This document shows positions 32,746 to 40,955 of a stretch of 64,000 bases of DNA, in pieces. Numbering within the stretch: the stretch's first letter is position 1; each line of letters begins with the position of its first letter. The translations under genes were made by a program, and so were the position numbers. The DNA is from JACPYF01 sp947085845 (lineage in GTDB: Bacteria; Patescibacteriota; Saccharimonadia; Saccharimonadales; Saccharimonadaceae), in the NCBI GenBank assembly GCA_947085845.1, contig CAMTXO010000002.1:124001-188000 (forward strand), in the 5' to 3' direction. Below the pieces are notes generated by a model. The model was given only the letters and a program-made list of their open reading frames with translations. It was not told the origin of the DNA and made no database searches.

Positions 32746-35624
32746 ATAACTAGATTTACTATACGACCAGGTACGTATATAGCTTTCCGTAGCTCTTTAC
32801 CTTCAAGGTAAGGAGCTATTTTTTCGTGTACTTTTACTTGATCAATGATTTCTTGTTCAGTACTACCAGATGCTACGTCTAGAGTCGCACGAACTTTACC
32901 GTTTACTTGCACTGGAATTGCCATAGTGTCGCTTACGAGATATTTATCATCCCACTTTGGCCAGCTATCAATGTGTATCGTTTCTTCGTGCCCAATTTGC
33001 GACCATAGTTCTTCGGTAATGTGTGGCGCAAATGGCGATAGGACTTGCAATAAACTCTCGATAGCATATCGCCAGACATCAGATTTGCCGATACCAAAAT
33101 CTTCTTTGTATTTAAAGTAACTATTAACAGCCTGCATCATTGTTGAGACTGCAGTATTGAATTTGTCGTTTTCAATATCTTCGGTTACTTTTTTGGCAGT
33201 ATAATGTGCAGTTTTTAATATTTCAGCTTTCGTTTGATCGTTCAACTCTATTTCGCCGGCCTCGATGTATTCTTGGGTTAGATTCCAGGCGCGATTCAAA
33301 AAACGATACGTTCCAGGTACTCCACGCGGATCCCATGGTGCGTCCATATCGTACGGTGCAATGAACATTTCATAAACACGCAGACTGTCGGCACCATAGC
33401 CGCTGTCCATTATCTCCATCGGATCAATCACATTACCCAGGCTCTTGCTCATTTTGCGGCCATCTGGCGCCATGATGTAGGCGTTGTACATCATTCGCTT
33501 GAAAGGTTCTGGCGTTGGAACGAGGCCGAGTTTGTGGAAGAACCGCATCCAGAAACGAGCATATAGCAAGTGAGCAACCGCATGGTCAGCACCGTTATAA
33601 AAATCAACTGGTGCCCAGTGATTGATTTGTTTTGTATCCCAAGCTTGCTTGTCATTGGCTGGGTCAAGGTAGCGTAGGAAATACCAGCTACTACACGCAT
33701 AGCCATCCATAGTATCAGTTTCGCGTTTGGCTGGACCGCCACATTTCGGACAAGATGTATTTACCCAATCTTCTACATCTACTAGTACTGATGTTGCTCC
33801 GCCTTTAGGTTTGAAATCTTCAACCTCAGGTAAAATAACCGGCAAATCAGTGTCTGGGATCGGCACGGTCCCATCACTGTCACAATAGACAACTGGAATC
33901 GGTGCGCCCCAATAGCGCTGACGAGAAATCAACCAATCACGCATCTTGTATTGCACTTTACTATTGCCAAGTTTTTGCTGTTCTAGCCATGCCACAATTT
34001 CTTCACGAGCTTGTTCGGTCGTCATGTCATCGAATTGACCAGAGTTAGTCAAGATTCCTTCGCCACTATGGCATCCGTTTTTGGTGAATTTTTCAAAACC
34101 GTATTTGTGTAATGGTTCGACTATTTCTTTTTCAGCCGTCTCACGCGACGCCCACTCTACCTTAAATTTGCCCTTTTCAGAATCATCAAGATTTTGATCT
34201 TTTTTAGCATCGCTTTTCAACCGTGCGTGTACAAAATATGCCTGCACATCATGTGCTTCTTGCTTTGAAAAGGCATAGTATTTGTAGTGATATACTTCGT
34301 CACCAGACTCGATAATCTCTATGTCGGTATAGCCGGTTTCTTCAGTTATCTCACGCAGAGCAGTCGCTTCTGGTGATTCATCGCCTTCGATTGTGCCACC
34401 TATAGTCAATCTTCCACCGAATTTTGGACCCCAATTTATAGTGAGTATTTCATCTTTATCATTTTCGACAAGCACTACTACTTTTTTCTTTTTTTTGAAA
34501 TCTGTCTTATCTTTTGCATCTTCACGAATAGAGATTGGATTGATCACGGTACGAATTGGTATATCAAATTTCCTAGCAAACTCGTGGTCACGCTCATCGT
34601 GTGCGGGAACTGCCATAATTGCACCTGTACCGTAGCCTGTCAGTACATAGTCAGCTATCCATATTGGTATTTTCTGGCCATCAACAGGATTGATAGCAAA
34701 GCCACCTGTAAAGACGCCTGTTTTTTCTTTGTTTTCTTGGCGCTGTATTTCACTTTTGCCAGAAGCTTGTTTTACGTAATCTTCAACAGCTTTTTTATTG
34801 TCATCAGTTGTTATTTGTTCAACCATATCGTGTTCGGGTGCTAGCACTAAGAAAGTTGCGCCGAATAAAGTGTCAGCTCTTGTAGTAAATACTTTTATAG
34901 ATTTTTCGCTGGTGTCAATTTGAAAATCAACTTCAGCACCAAGCGATTTTCCGATCCAGTTTTTCTGCATAGTCTTGACCATTTCAGTCCAATTCAAATC
35001 GTCTGTGGCTTCTAGTATTTCGTCAGCATATTCGGTGATTTTGAAGAACCATTGCTTGAGGTTCTTTTTTGTGACCAGGTTGCCACAGCGCCAACATTTG
35101 CCACCTTCAACTTGCTCGTTAGCTAAAACGGTTTGATCGGTTTCGCACCACCACTGAGCAGATTCCTTTTGGTAGGCTAGTCCGTGTTCGAGTAATTTAT
35201 TGAATATCCACTGCGTCCATTTGTAGTACTGTGGTTCGGCAGTGCTGATCTCTTTTGACCAGTCATAGCTATATCCCAAGCGTTTTAGTTGTGTTTTGAA
35301 ATTTTCTTTAGCTTCATCATGAGCTTCACGGGGTTTCTTGCCGGCTTTGATTGCATAATTTTCAACTGGCAATCCGAAACTATCCCAGCCGATAGGGTTG
35401 TATGCGTTAAAGCCCTGTTGTCGTTTAGCTCGAACCTTTATATCACTAAATTGAAACGTCCGGCCATGACCGATATGTATACCAGCGCCAGTAATGCCGG
35501 GCAACATACTCATGCCAAAATATTTTGGCTTTGAAGTGTCGGCAAAATCAACAGTATAAGTACCGTCAGCTTCCCATTTTTTTTGCCATTTCGACTCAAT
35601 AGTCTTCGGGTCGTATCTTTGCAT
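32742..35624 (-). CDS. leuS: Leucine--tRNA ligase with Nudix domain inserted in the editing domain
   Basis: Class Ia synthetase of 960 residues (about 860 is usual). HIGH is at 50-53 and KMSKS at 724-728. Zinc-type knuckles CWRCG (177-181) and CPKCGGP are kept. The CP1 editing domain shows its threonine-rich region (FTTRADTLFGATF, ~246-258) and VPAHDERDHEFA with the editing aspartate (~339-350). Right after IPIRTVINP (~363) a ~150-residue insertion carries a full Nudix box (G410 to Y432: GGTIEGDESPEA then REITEETGY). The editing domain resumes at HSGEGILTNSGQFD (~519). A leaderless -10 box precedes the ATG. Confidence 0.96.
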   Translation of the reverse strand: MQRYDPKTIESKWQKKWEADGTYTVDFADTSKPKYFGMSMLPGITGAGIHIGHGRTFQFSDIKVRAKRQQGFNAYNPIGWDSFGLPVENYAIKAGKKPREAHDEAKENFKTQLKRLGYSYDWSKEISTAEPQYYKWTQWIFNKLLEHGLAYQKESAQWWCETDQTVLANEQVEGGKCWRCGNLVTKKNLKQWFFKITEYADEILEATDDLNWTEMVKTMQKNWIGKSLGAEVDFQIDTSEKSIKVFTTRADTLFGATFLVLAPEHDMVEQITTDDNKKAVEDYVKQASGKSEIQRQENKEKTGVFTGGFAINPVDGQKIPIWIADYVLTGYGTGAIMAVPAHDERDHEFARKFDIPIRTVINPISIREDAKDKTDFKKKKKVVVLVENDKDEILTINWGPKFGGRLTIGGTIEGDESPEATALREITEETGYTDIEIIESGDEVYHYKYYAFSKQEAHDVQAYFVHARLKSDAKKDQNLDDSEKGKFKVEWASRETAEKEIVEPLHKYGFEKFTKNGCHSGEGILTNSGQFDDMTTEQAREEIVAWLEQQKLGNSKVQYKMRDWLISRQRYWGAPIPVVYCDSDGTVPIPDTDLPVILPEVEDFKPKGGATSVLVDVEDWVNTSCPKCGGPAKRETDTMDGYACSSWYFLRYLDPANDKQAWDTKQINHWAPVDFYNGADHAVAHLLYARFWMRFFHKLGLVPTPEPFKRMMYNAYIMAPDGRKMSKSLGNVIDPMEIMDSGYGADSLRVYEMFIAPYDMDAPWDPRGVPGTYRFLNRAWNLTQEYIEAGEIELNDQTKAEILKTAHYTAKKVTEDIENDKFNTAVSTMMQAVNSYFKYKEDFGIGKSDVWRYAIESLLQVLSPFAPHITEELWSQIGHEETIHIDSWPKWDDKYLVSDTMAIPVQVNGKVRATLDVASGSTEQEIIDQVKVHEKIAPYLEGKELRKAIYVPGRIVNLVI
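34080..34535 (-). other. Nudix insertion within LeuRS CP1 domain
   Basis: Approximate span coding residues ~364-515 of LeuRS. The box matches Gx5Ex7REUxEExGU exactly (G410, E416, R424, E425, E428, E429, G431). It starts with a Lys-rich linker (KKKKKVVVL). No stop or frameshift interrupts the host gene, so it is a genuine internal domain. Confidence 0.85.
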
Positions 35625-35631
35625 GAGTCTA

Positions 35632-35640
35632 ATTATAACA
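35632..35640 (-). promoter_or_regulatory. Extended -10 promoter of leuS
   Basis: Minus strand TGTTATAAT, seven bases before the ATG at 35624, no Shine-Dalgarno. Confidence 0.6.
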
Positions 35641-35651
35641 GATGAGGTCGA

Positions 35652-37166
35652 CTAACTATCGCAACCATAGCCAAGGTTTTCGGACAAAGTGCCACCTCTC
35701 CAATAATAAACTCTGTATCCTTCGCCATTATTGCAGTTTGTGTACTGTATGCGGCTTTGGTTCGCTGCATCAGGCGCTTCACTGCTGATAACGGAGGATA
35801 GCTCAGCTGGAAGCTTTGCTATATCTTGATCTGCTTTGAGTTGATCTAGGGTTGGATATAGACCGTCATGATCTGCAGCATATGCTTCGGCTTTCTTTAC
35901 AGCGACCTGGGCATTAGTTTGATTTCTAGCGTCATACGATGGTTCACCTGTAAAACTTGGGTTTGAGCCTCCAGATGCAACATATATTGCCATCAAGTCA
36001 GGCATGAGATCTTTAAACTTTATATACTTTTTAGGATCCTTAAGACTTGGTTTTGTTTTGGTATCAAGTGTCATGCTAAATTCAGCATTCCCAGGTTTTT
36101 TGTCTTTATTTTCAATATCAATTTTTTGTAGTTCATGACTTTGTTTAGAAATCCATAGAGTTGTTTTGATACTATTTGCTTGTTTTTGTTGTGATTGTAT
36201 TTCTGTTTTAGATAGTTTTGATGGAGTAGACTTAGTATCAGTACATTTATTGATAGCCTTTATGAGATCTGTTTTTTCAAGCTCATTGCCAAATGTCTTC
36301 GATGCTTGTGCGTTATAGAAGATCTCGTAAGCTGCACTATCTTGGTTGTTTATTGTCGCACTCTTGCCACTCCCTTCAATTGTGATAAATGGATTTTCTG
36401 AGTAAGTATCAAGGACTTGTTTTTGCTGTTCCTCACTTTTATTAAACGTTGCAAAAGCTTTTTTCACGCAGGTCTGTTGCTTACTGTAGCTAGCCGAGAA
36501 TTGATCGAGGTCGGTTTTATCTACTTTTATCCACTGGCCATCAATTTTTTTAAGAAACACACTAACCTTCTCTGCAAGTTGAGCAACTCCGGGTTGTGTA
36601 GTGTAGGATTTACCAAACTCTGATTTAAGAGCAGTGTCTAACATCTTTGATGTATCATTGAGTTTAAAGTAAAGATCACCGCTCTCGGCAACCATTCCCT
36701 CGCCATTTAGATTAAGTTCTGTATCTTGGTATTTAAATTCTACTTTTGCATCAAGTGAACCTGCTTGTTTTGCATTGTCGCTTTGTGAAGAAAATGCGAC
36801 TTTTATACTCATTTTGTTTTCTTTACTATCGGCTGTGAAGGTGCCTTTTGTAATAACACTGTTTGCTTTCAGTAGATTTTGGGTTGCTTCCAGTAAAATT
36901 TTATCTGGATTGTTCATATAGAGCGCATATGCCACACCGCCGCCCAATGCTAATAGGGCAATAAATCCTGCAATGACGGCCATGATAAGTTTTTTGTGGC
37001 TCTTTTTTGGGGTTGCATCCGGCACGAACGGAGAGCTTGAATCTGGACCACTAGCGATAGTTGGTTCGACCACTGGTGACGAGGCTGAAGGGGTTGGTTC
37101 AGTTGTTTGTGGTTCTTGTGGAGGGTTATTGTCCAGTGAATTTAATTCATCTATAGGCTCTGGCAT
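35652..37166 (-). CDS. Anchored surface protein with pilin-like C-terminus
   Basis: A protein of 504 residues. Pro/Ser-rich cytoplasmic N-terminus (1-55), one TM helix (about 59-82) and a large polar outer region with few cysteines. Around 415-504 the sequence (QTNAQVAVKKAEAYAADHDGLYPTLDQL, read in parts as AEAYAADHDGLYP) resembles the segment after the N-terminal helix of type IV pilins, ending with two Cys (TNCNNGEGYRVYYW, GYGCDS) as in a pilin disulphide loop. Yet it lacks the prepilin leader. GAGGAAAG precedes the ATG. Function unknown; a minor-pilin-like surface role is inference. Confidence 0.6.
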   Translation of the reverse strand: MPEPIDELNSLDNNPPQEPQTTEPTPSASSPVVEPTIASGPDSSSPFVPDATPKKSHKKLIMAVIAGFIALLALGGGVAYALYMNNPDKILLEATQNLLKANSVITKGTFTADSKENKMSIKVAFSSQSDNAKQAGSLDAKVEFKYQDTELNLNGEGMVAESGDLYFKLNDTSKMLDTALKSEFGKSYTTQPGVAQLAEKVSVFLKKIDGQWIKVDKTDLDQFSASYSKQQTCVKKAFATFNKSEEQQKQVLDTYSENPFITIEGSGKSATINNQDSAAYEIFYNAQASKTFGNELEKTDLIKAINKCTDTKSTPSKLSKTEIQSQQKQANSIKTTLWISKQSHELQKIDIENKDKKPGNAEFSMTLDTKTKPSLKDPKKYIKFKDLMPDLMAIYVASGGSNPSFTGEPSYDARNQTNAQVAVKKAEAYAADHDGLYPTLDQLKADQDIAKLPAELSSVISSEAPDAANQSRIQYTNCNNGEGYRVYYWRGGTLSENLGYGCDS

Positions 37167-37218
37167 GGGTTTCTTTCCTCTTATGCTTATTTACTTACTA
37201 AAACTATAGCACTAACCC

Positions 37219-38493
37219 CTAGAAAGCATCAAACTGAGCAGACTTTTTAGCTAACCATTCAGGCTCTTGCCTTACTAACTTTCGTTCGTCGGACGAGTTG
37301 TGTAGTATCGGTTTTATTGCTTCCTCGGAGAATACGCCATTTTGAGAGCCTTTAAAAAGCACGACGGCTCGTGGCTCTAAGATAGAGTGAACGAAAGTTC
37401 CCGCGCTTATTGGATCGGGGAAACTTTTCACCAAACAACCATTGCTTTTTGCTGCGGGTGCTAGATACTTTTCAGATTCTGAGCCTATCGTTACAACATA
37501 ATGTAGCAGTTCGCTGCTGCATAATTTTCCTATTTTCTCGTGCTCGCTTGCAGACATATCACCAAGTTCGTTCATGCTTCCTAGGACTGCGATACGCTGT
37601 GGTGCTTCTTGTTGATATAACATCTTCAGTGCAGACTCGACGGCTAGTGGACTTGAGTTATATGTATCGTCAATAATGATAGTGTCTTTGAGTCCACGAA
37701 GAATGTTCATCCTACCCGAAGGTGCTGTTATTTTATTTAGCCCAGCTGCTATTTCGTCTGGACCCAGCCCAAGGCGTTCGGCTACGAACCCAGCAGCAAC
37801 TGCAGCTTTGACGCCAGCTTCACTCGCAACATGTAGTTCGGCTTTTATATCCGCTAGCGACGGGGTGATGAGCGCTCCTTTGATATTAGCCAGCCGCTGA
37901 TCTTCTATCAAAAATCTGTACTCGGCCGCACCGCCAAGTCCGTATGTATCAAATTCAGGATTGGTAATATATTTTGCATACTCGCCTGAAATATCGTCAC
38001 GATTAATAGCAGTGATTGATGAAAAATTGGACACAGATAGCTCTTCTTGGGCAACAGCATCAATAGTTTTAAAGAATTCCATATGTTCTGGAGAAACAGC
38101 AGTTACTACTGCTACATCTCCGTGTAAATAGGTGCCGAAATGCGGTATATCGCCGGGCTGATCAGTGCCAAGCTCTTGCACAATCACGTCACAGTCGTTC
38201 GTCTTGCTTTTGATTCGCTGTTTTGCGGCTTTTCTTACTTTGAGCCACGCACCAAGTGAGCGAATATTGTCAGGATATGCAATGCCAAGGATACCTAATG
38301 GCACGCTCATGTGAGTATTGTGGTTGCCTTCATGCACCCGTACTCGATATTTTTCACTAAGCACCGTAGCAATTGCTAGTTTTGTGCTCGTCTTGCCTAC
38401 ACTGCCTGTAACTAGAACCAGCTTAGGCTGTTGTTTATTGATGTACTTTTGGGCGTACTTTTCTATTTTCTTTTGTATAAAATTTTTAAACAT
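37219..38493 (-). CDS. murF: MurF-like Mur ligase without the N-terminal UDP domain
   Basis: ATP-dependent Mur ligase of ~425 residues, adding D-Ala-D-Ala to the UDP-MurNAc-tripeptide if it is a true MurF. P-loop GSVGKTSTK lies at only residue ~35, so the usual ~80-residue N-terminal substrate domain is nearly absent. Further motifs: GNHNTHMSVPLG, DDTYNSSPLAVESAL and SGRMNIL. The start at ATG 38493 is preferred because the TATAAT at 38508-38513 leaves only two bases before the ATG at 38505. The exact ligase type is somewhat uncertain. Confidence 0.8.
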   Translation of the reverse strand: MFKNFIQKKIEKYAQKYINKQQPKLVLVTGSVGKTSTKLAIATVLSEKYRVRVHEGNHNTHMSVPLGILGIAYPDNIRSLGAWLKVRKAAKQRIKSKTNDCDVIVQELGTDQPGDIPHFGTYLHGDVAVVTAVSPEHMEFFKTIDAVAQEELSVSNFSSITAINRDDISGEYAKYITNPEFDTYGLGGAAEYRFLIEDQRLANIKGALITPSLADIKAELHVASEAGVKAAVAAGFVAERLGLGPDEIAAGLNKITAPSGRMNILRGLKDTIIIDDTYNSSPLAVESALKMLYQQEAPQRIAVLGSMNELGDMSASEHEKIGKLCSSELLHYVVTIGSESEKYLAPAAKSNGCLVKSFPDPISAGTFVHSILEPRAVVLFKGSQNGVFSEEAIKPILHNSSDERKLVRQEPEWLAKKSAQFDAF

Positions 38494-38507
38494 AACTTGT
38501 ATCATTT

Positions 38508-38513
38508 ATTATA
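38508..38513 (-). promoter_or_regulatory. -10 box of the MurF-like gene
   Basis: TATAAT on the minus strand, 14 bases before the preferred ATG at 38493; no clear -35. Confidence 0.45.
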
Positions 38514-38537
38514 CGTCATACTCCCCTGGAAAGAAAA

Positions 38538-38576
38538 AATCTCCGCCCTGGCTTTTATAAGCCATGAGCGGAGATT
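38538..38576 (-). terminator. Terminator of the desaturase gene
   Basis: Minus strand AATCTCCGC ... GCGGAGATT with an inner GGCTT/AAGCC hairpin, followed by TTTTTC. Confidence 0.85.
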
Positions 38577-38616
38577 GTACACCTCCTATGTAGGTATTTG
38601 CTACTGGCCAAGTGTT

Positions 38617-39597
38617 TTAAGAGTCAGTAATTCGCAGCTTTGCAGCCTGTTTTTCCTGACTAATACGCTTGACGTTTTTTGCTAAACCAAACTTCTCCAT
38701 CCACCATACAACCCAGCCCGATGGATCGAGCATTTTCTGTACCTTTGTCAGACCGTGAAAGGCTGACGTCGGGAAAGCATGATGATTGTGGTGCCAGGCC
38801 TCTCCAAATGTAGGAAGAGCAAACAACCAGTTGTTTGTACTCCGATCTTCGGTTTCAAATGGCCGACGCCCAAACATGTGACAGATTGAGTTAACACTCC
38901 AGGTGACATGGTGAGTAATAAAGATCCTCACAAGCCCAGCCCAGACAAAACCTGTTACTGCTCCTTGCCAATGCAGCCCGGAAAGCAAAAACCCTGCGAA
39001 TGCTGGAAAGACGACAAAGGACAACGGTAAGTACAGACGAAAAAAATTCTTGTCTACACCCATAACCACATCGTCTTTGAGCAGATCTGGCACAAACATC
39101 TCATTATTCGCAGAACCTTCGGTAACAAGCCAGCCAATGTGAGCATGCCATGCACCCCTGAGCGCATTCATGAAACCACCACCCTCATAGCCAACATGTG
39201 GACTGTGCGGATCACCTAGGTTGTCTGCATGTCGGTGGTGACGTCGATGGTCGGCTACCCAACTAGTGGGCGTGCCTTCAATCGCACATGACCCTGCAAT
39301 TGTCCAAAAACGACGAGTACGAGGACCTGTTTCGAAACTTCGATGAGTAAGTAGGCGGTGATAGCCGACTGTTACTCCAAGACCCGTAAAAACATACAAC
39401 ACAAAACCTAGTACAAGGTCCGTTGCAAAAAACCACTCCTGCCACAGAAGAACCATTGCCACTATCACACCAATAAATGGAATAGTGATAACAGCAAGCG
39501 TTGCGATTGTGTGACCGAAGCTGTTTGGTGTTACCTCTTCGGAAAGCTGTAGGCCTTCGGAAGAGTTTGCATCTACTTGGTGCAATTCACTCGACAA
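38617..39597 (-). CDS. Membrane fatty-acid (acyl-CoA type) desaturase
   Basis: Di-iron desaturase of 326 residues that introduces a double bond into acyl chains. The three His boxes are present: YHRLLTHRSF (HxxxxH), DHRRHHRHADN (HxxHH) and WHHNHHAFP (HxxHH), with four TM helices around them. Start is TTG at 39597 with GAGGAGG just upstream. It is a single-gene unit with its own -10 box (TATAAT, 39645-39650) and terminator. No fatty-acid synthesis genes are seen nearby, so it may adjust acquired lipids; electron donor unknown. Confidence 0.92.
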   Translation of the reverse strand: MSSELHQVDANSSEGLQLSEEVTPNSFGHTIATLAVITIPFIGVIVAMVLLWQEWFFATDLVLGFVLYVFTGLGVTVGYHRLLTHRSFETGPRTRRFWTIAGSCAIEGTPTSWVADHRRHHRHADNLGDPHSPHVGYEGGGFMNALRGAWHAHIGWLVTEGSANNEMFVPDLLKDDVVMGVDKNFFRLYLPLSFVVFPAFAGFLLSGLHWQGAVTGFVWAGLVRIFITHHVTWSVNSICHMFGRRPFETEDRSTNNWLFALPTFGEAWHHNHHAFPTSAFHGLTKVQKMLDPSGWVVWWMEKFGLAKNVKRISQEKQAAKLRITDS

Positions 39598-39644
39598 TTT
39601 CTCCTCCTCAGGATAGTTTATAAAAGTCGGTAAATCTGCTTGTC

Positions 39645-39650
39645 ATTATA
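39645..39650 (-). promoter_or_regulatory. -10 box of the desaturase gene
   Basis: TATAAT on the minus strand, about 47 bases before the TTG start; TTGACA nearby is too close (10 bases) to be its -35. Confidence 0.45.
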
Positions 39651-39673
39651 GCTTAAAAGTTGTCAAATATCTA

Positions 39674-39750
39674 TGGTGGAGCATATCGGATTCGAACCGA
39701 TGACCTCTTCGCTGCCAGCGAAGCGCTCTAGCCAACTGAGCTAATGCCCC
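39674..39750 (-). tRNA. tRNA-Ala (anticodon GGC)
   Basis: Full cloverleaf: acceptor GGGGCAT/ATGCTCC, D-arm GCTCAGTTGGCTAGAGC, anticodon stem CTTCG/CGAAG with loop CTGGCAG (GGC), T-arm ATCGGTTCGAATCCGAT, encoded CCA. The G3:U70 wobble pair is the identity element for alanine. Confidence 0.97.
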
Positions 39751-39767
39751 GAGGAATACTACTATAA

Positions 39768-39901
39768 CAAACAAACCCGCCTCTGAAAAGAGACGGGCTT
39801 AGGGTTGATGCGCGCCCACCCTGAGGCTCTGAGTGTGTGGTGAAGTATTGTTTGTTTTCGTCAGTCAACGAGCCTCGTTTTTTGGCGCATCAGCATATCC
39901 A
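39768..39901 (-). ncRNA. Candidate structured small RNA upstream of tRNA-Ala
   Basis: On the minus strand a promoter (39908-39936) is followed by ~95 bases with nested pairing (TGATGCGC/GCGCATCA outer stem, GAGGCTC/GAGCCTC inner stem) and an intrinsic terminator (CCCGTCTCT, loop, AGAGGCGGG and TTTGTTTG). No ORF fits. It matches no RNA class I recognise (not SRP RNA, tmRNA, RNase P or a known riboswitch). The tRNA-Ala starts 17 bases after the terminator. Together with the RRM gene's upstream region this covers the 39751-40072 gap. Confidence 0.45.
39776..39797 (-). terminator. Terminator of the candidate small RNA
   Basis: CCCG and CTCT paired with AGAG and CGGG (one mismatch) around a four-base loop, with TTTGTTTG following on the minus strand. 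Confidence 0.65.
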
Positions 39902-39907
39902 GGTGAA

Positions 39908-39936
39908 ATTATGGCAAATAAGCATAAAAAACGCAA
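39908..39936 (-). promoter_or_regulatory. Promoter of the candidate small RNA
   Basis: Minus strand TTGCGT (39931-39936), a 17-base spacer ending TGC, and CATAAT (39908-39913); start predicted near 39901. Confidence 0.5.
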
Positions 39937-40072
39937 GCGTTTTGTAGTAGCGTTTTAGACTGTTGTATGTTAAACTTCTTCTGTTAGGAAAGTAATAAAG
40001 AGATAATTCAAAAACTCTTGGAACCCGGTCGAACTGACATTTTACATATAGACAATAGGAAAATTTGAATCA

Positions 40073-40339
40073 ATGGCAACTAAACTTTTTGTTGGTAGCT
40101 TGGCATGGGCCACTACTGATGACAATTTGAAAGCTCACTTTGAAGCAGCTGGCACAGTAGTCAGCGCACGTGTTGTAACAGACCGTGAATCAGGCCGCTC
40201 CCGCGGTTTTGGCTTCGTTGAGTTTGAAAATGATGATGACGCAAAAAAGGCTATCGACACACTAAACGGCTCACAGCTTGACGGACGAGAAATCACCGTT
40301 AACGAAGCACGTCCACGTGAAGAAAAACCACGTTACTAA
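40073..40339 (+). CDS. RRM-domain RNA-binding protein
   Basis: A protein of 88 residues made of one RNA-recognition motif: RNP2 LFVGSL near the start and RNP1 RGFGFVEF in the middle, with a short basic tail (RPREEKPRY). Similar to small bacterial and cyanobacterial Rbp proteins that bind mRNA, some cold-inducible. AGGA lies about 14 bases before the ATG, rather far; the upstream ~115 bases may be a long leader. Confidence 0.93.
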   Translation: MATKLFVGSLAWATTDDNLKAHFEAAGTVVSARVVTDRESGRSRGFGFVEFENDDDAKKAIDTLNGSQLDGREITVNEARPREEKPRY

Positions 40340-40355
40340 TTAGTAACTAATGCAT

Positions 40356-40384
40356 AAAAATACCTCCTTTTTGGAGGTATTTTT
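40356..40384. terminator. Bidirectional terminator
   Basis: AAAAATACCTCC, TTTTT loop, GGAGGTATTTTT. It serves the RRM gene and the convergent phosphatase gene, whose stop codon lies at its edge. Confidence 0.9.
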
Positions 40385-40940
40385 ATATGAGCTTGCGTAT
40401 TTCGGCATTCGAGAAATGGTGTATCATTTTCGTCAGCACACCATATTTGAAAAATGAATATGCAATAATCAATGGATCGCCATGACCAACAAGCAGTATA
40501 TCTTTATTCGCATAGTTGTCTTCACAATCTTTGACTACGGCTTTCATACGAGCAAGTACTGCATTAGTCGACTCGGCACCAAACGGTGTAGCGCTAGGAT
40601 TTTTATCACTAATCGCCCACACTCTTTCGTAATTATCGATACTTTTCCCCGAAAATTCCCCAAAATTTCTCTCTCGTAATCTAACATCCTTTTTGACATC
40701 AACATCGAGATCTTTTGCTACAATTTGCGCCGTCTCATAGGCGCGCAAAAAATCCGATGATATAACTACTGGCTGCAAATCTTTCTTTGATGCAAGCTCT
40801 TTTGCGGATGATGCAGCTTGCAGTTTACCTTTTGGTGTCAGACCATTTTTTGCGATAGATTCTGAAGACTTGTCGGCTATTAGTCTTTTTAGATTTGGTT
40901 CGCTTTCTCCGTGGCGCATGAGATAGTATCTGTTTTTCAT
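40383..40940 (-). CDS. Histidine phosphatase (phosphoglycerate mutase-like)
   Basis: A protein of 185 residues of the histidine phosphatase superfamily: LMRHGESEPN (phospho-His), SSDFLRAYETA, ERNFGEFSG with the catalytic Glu, and LLVGHGDPL (second His). Substrate unknown; could be a sugar phosphate or nucleotide. GGAG is about 14 bases before the ATG. Last gene of the lemA-htpX-membrane protein-ligA-pyrophosphohydrolase run. Confidence 0.88.
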   Translation of the reverse strand: MKNRYYLMRHGESEPNLKRLIADKSSESIAKNGLTPKGKLQAASSAKELASKKDLQPVVISSDFLRAYETAQIVAKDLDVDVKKDVRLRERNFGEFSGKSIDNYERVWAISDKNPSATPFGAESTNAVLARMKAVVKDCEDNYANKDILLVGHGDPLIIAYSFFKYGVLTKMIHHFSNAEIRKLI

Positions 40941-40955
40941 TATGTATGAGTACTC

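Noticed and set aside
39911..39958. A 15-codon plus-strand ORF (MANKHKKRKRFVVAF) with AGGTGA upstream, before the RRM gene.
   Set aside because: It overlaps the better-supported minus-strand promoter and a palindrome (AAAACG/CGTTTT); basic composition arises from A-rich sequence. Too short to claim as a gene.
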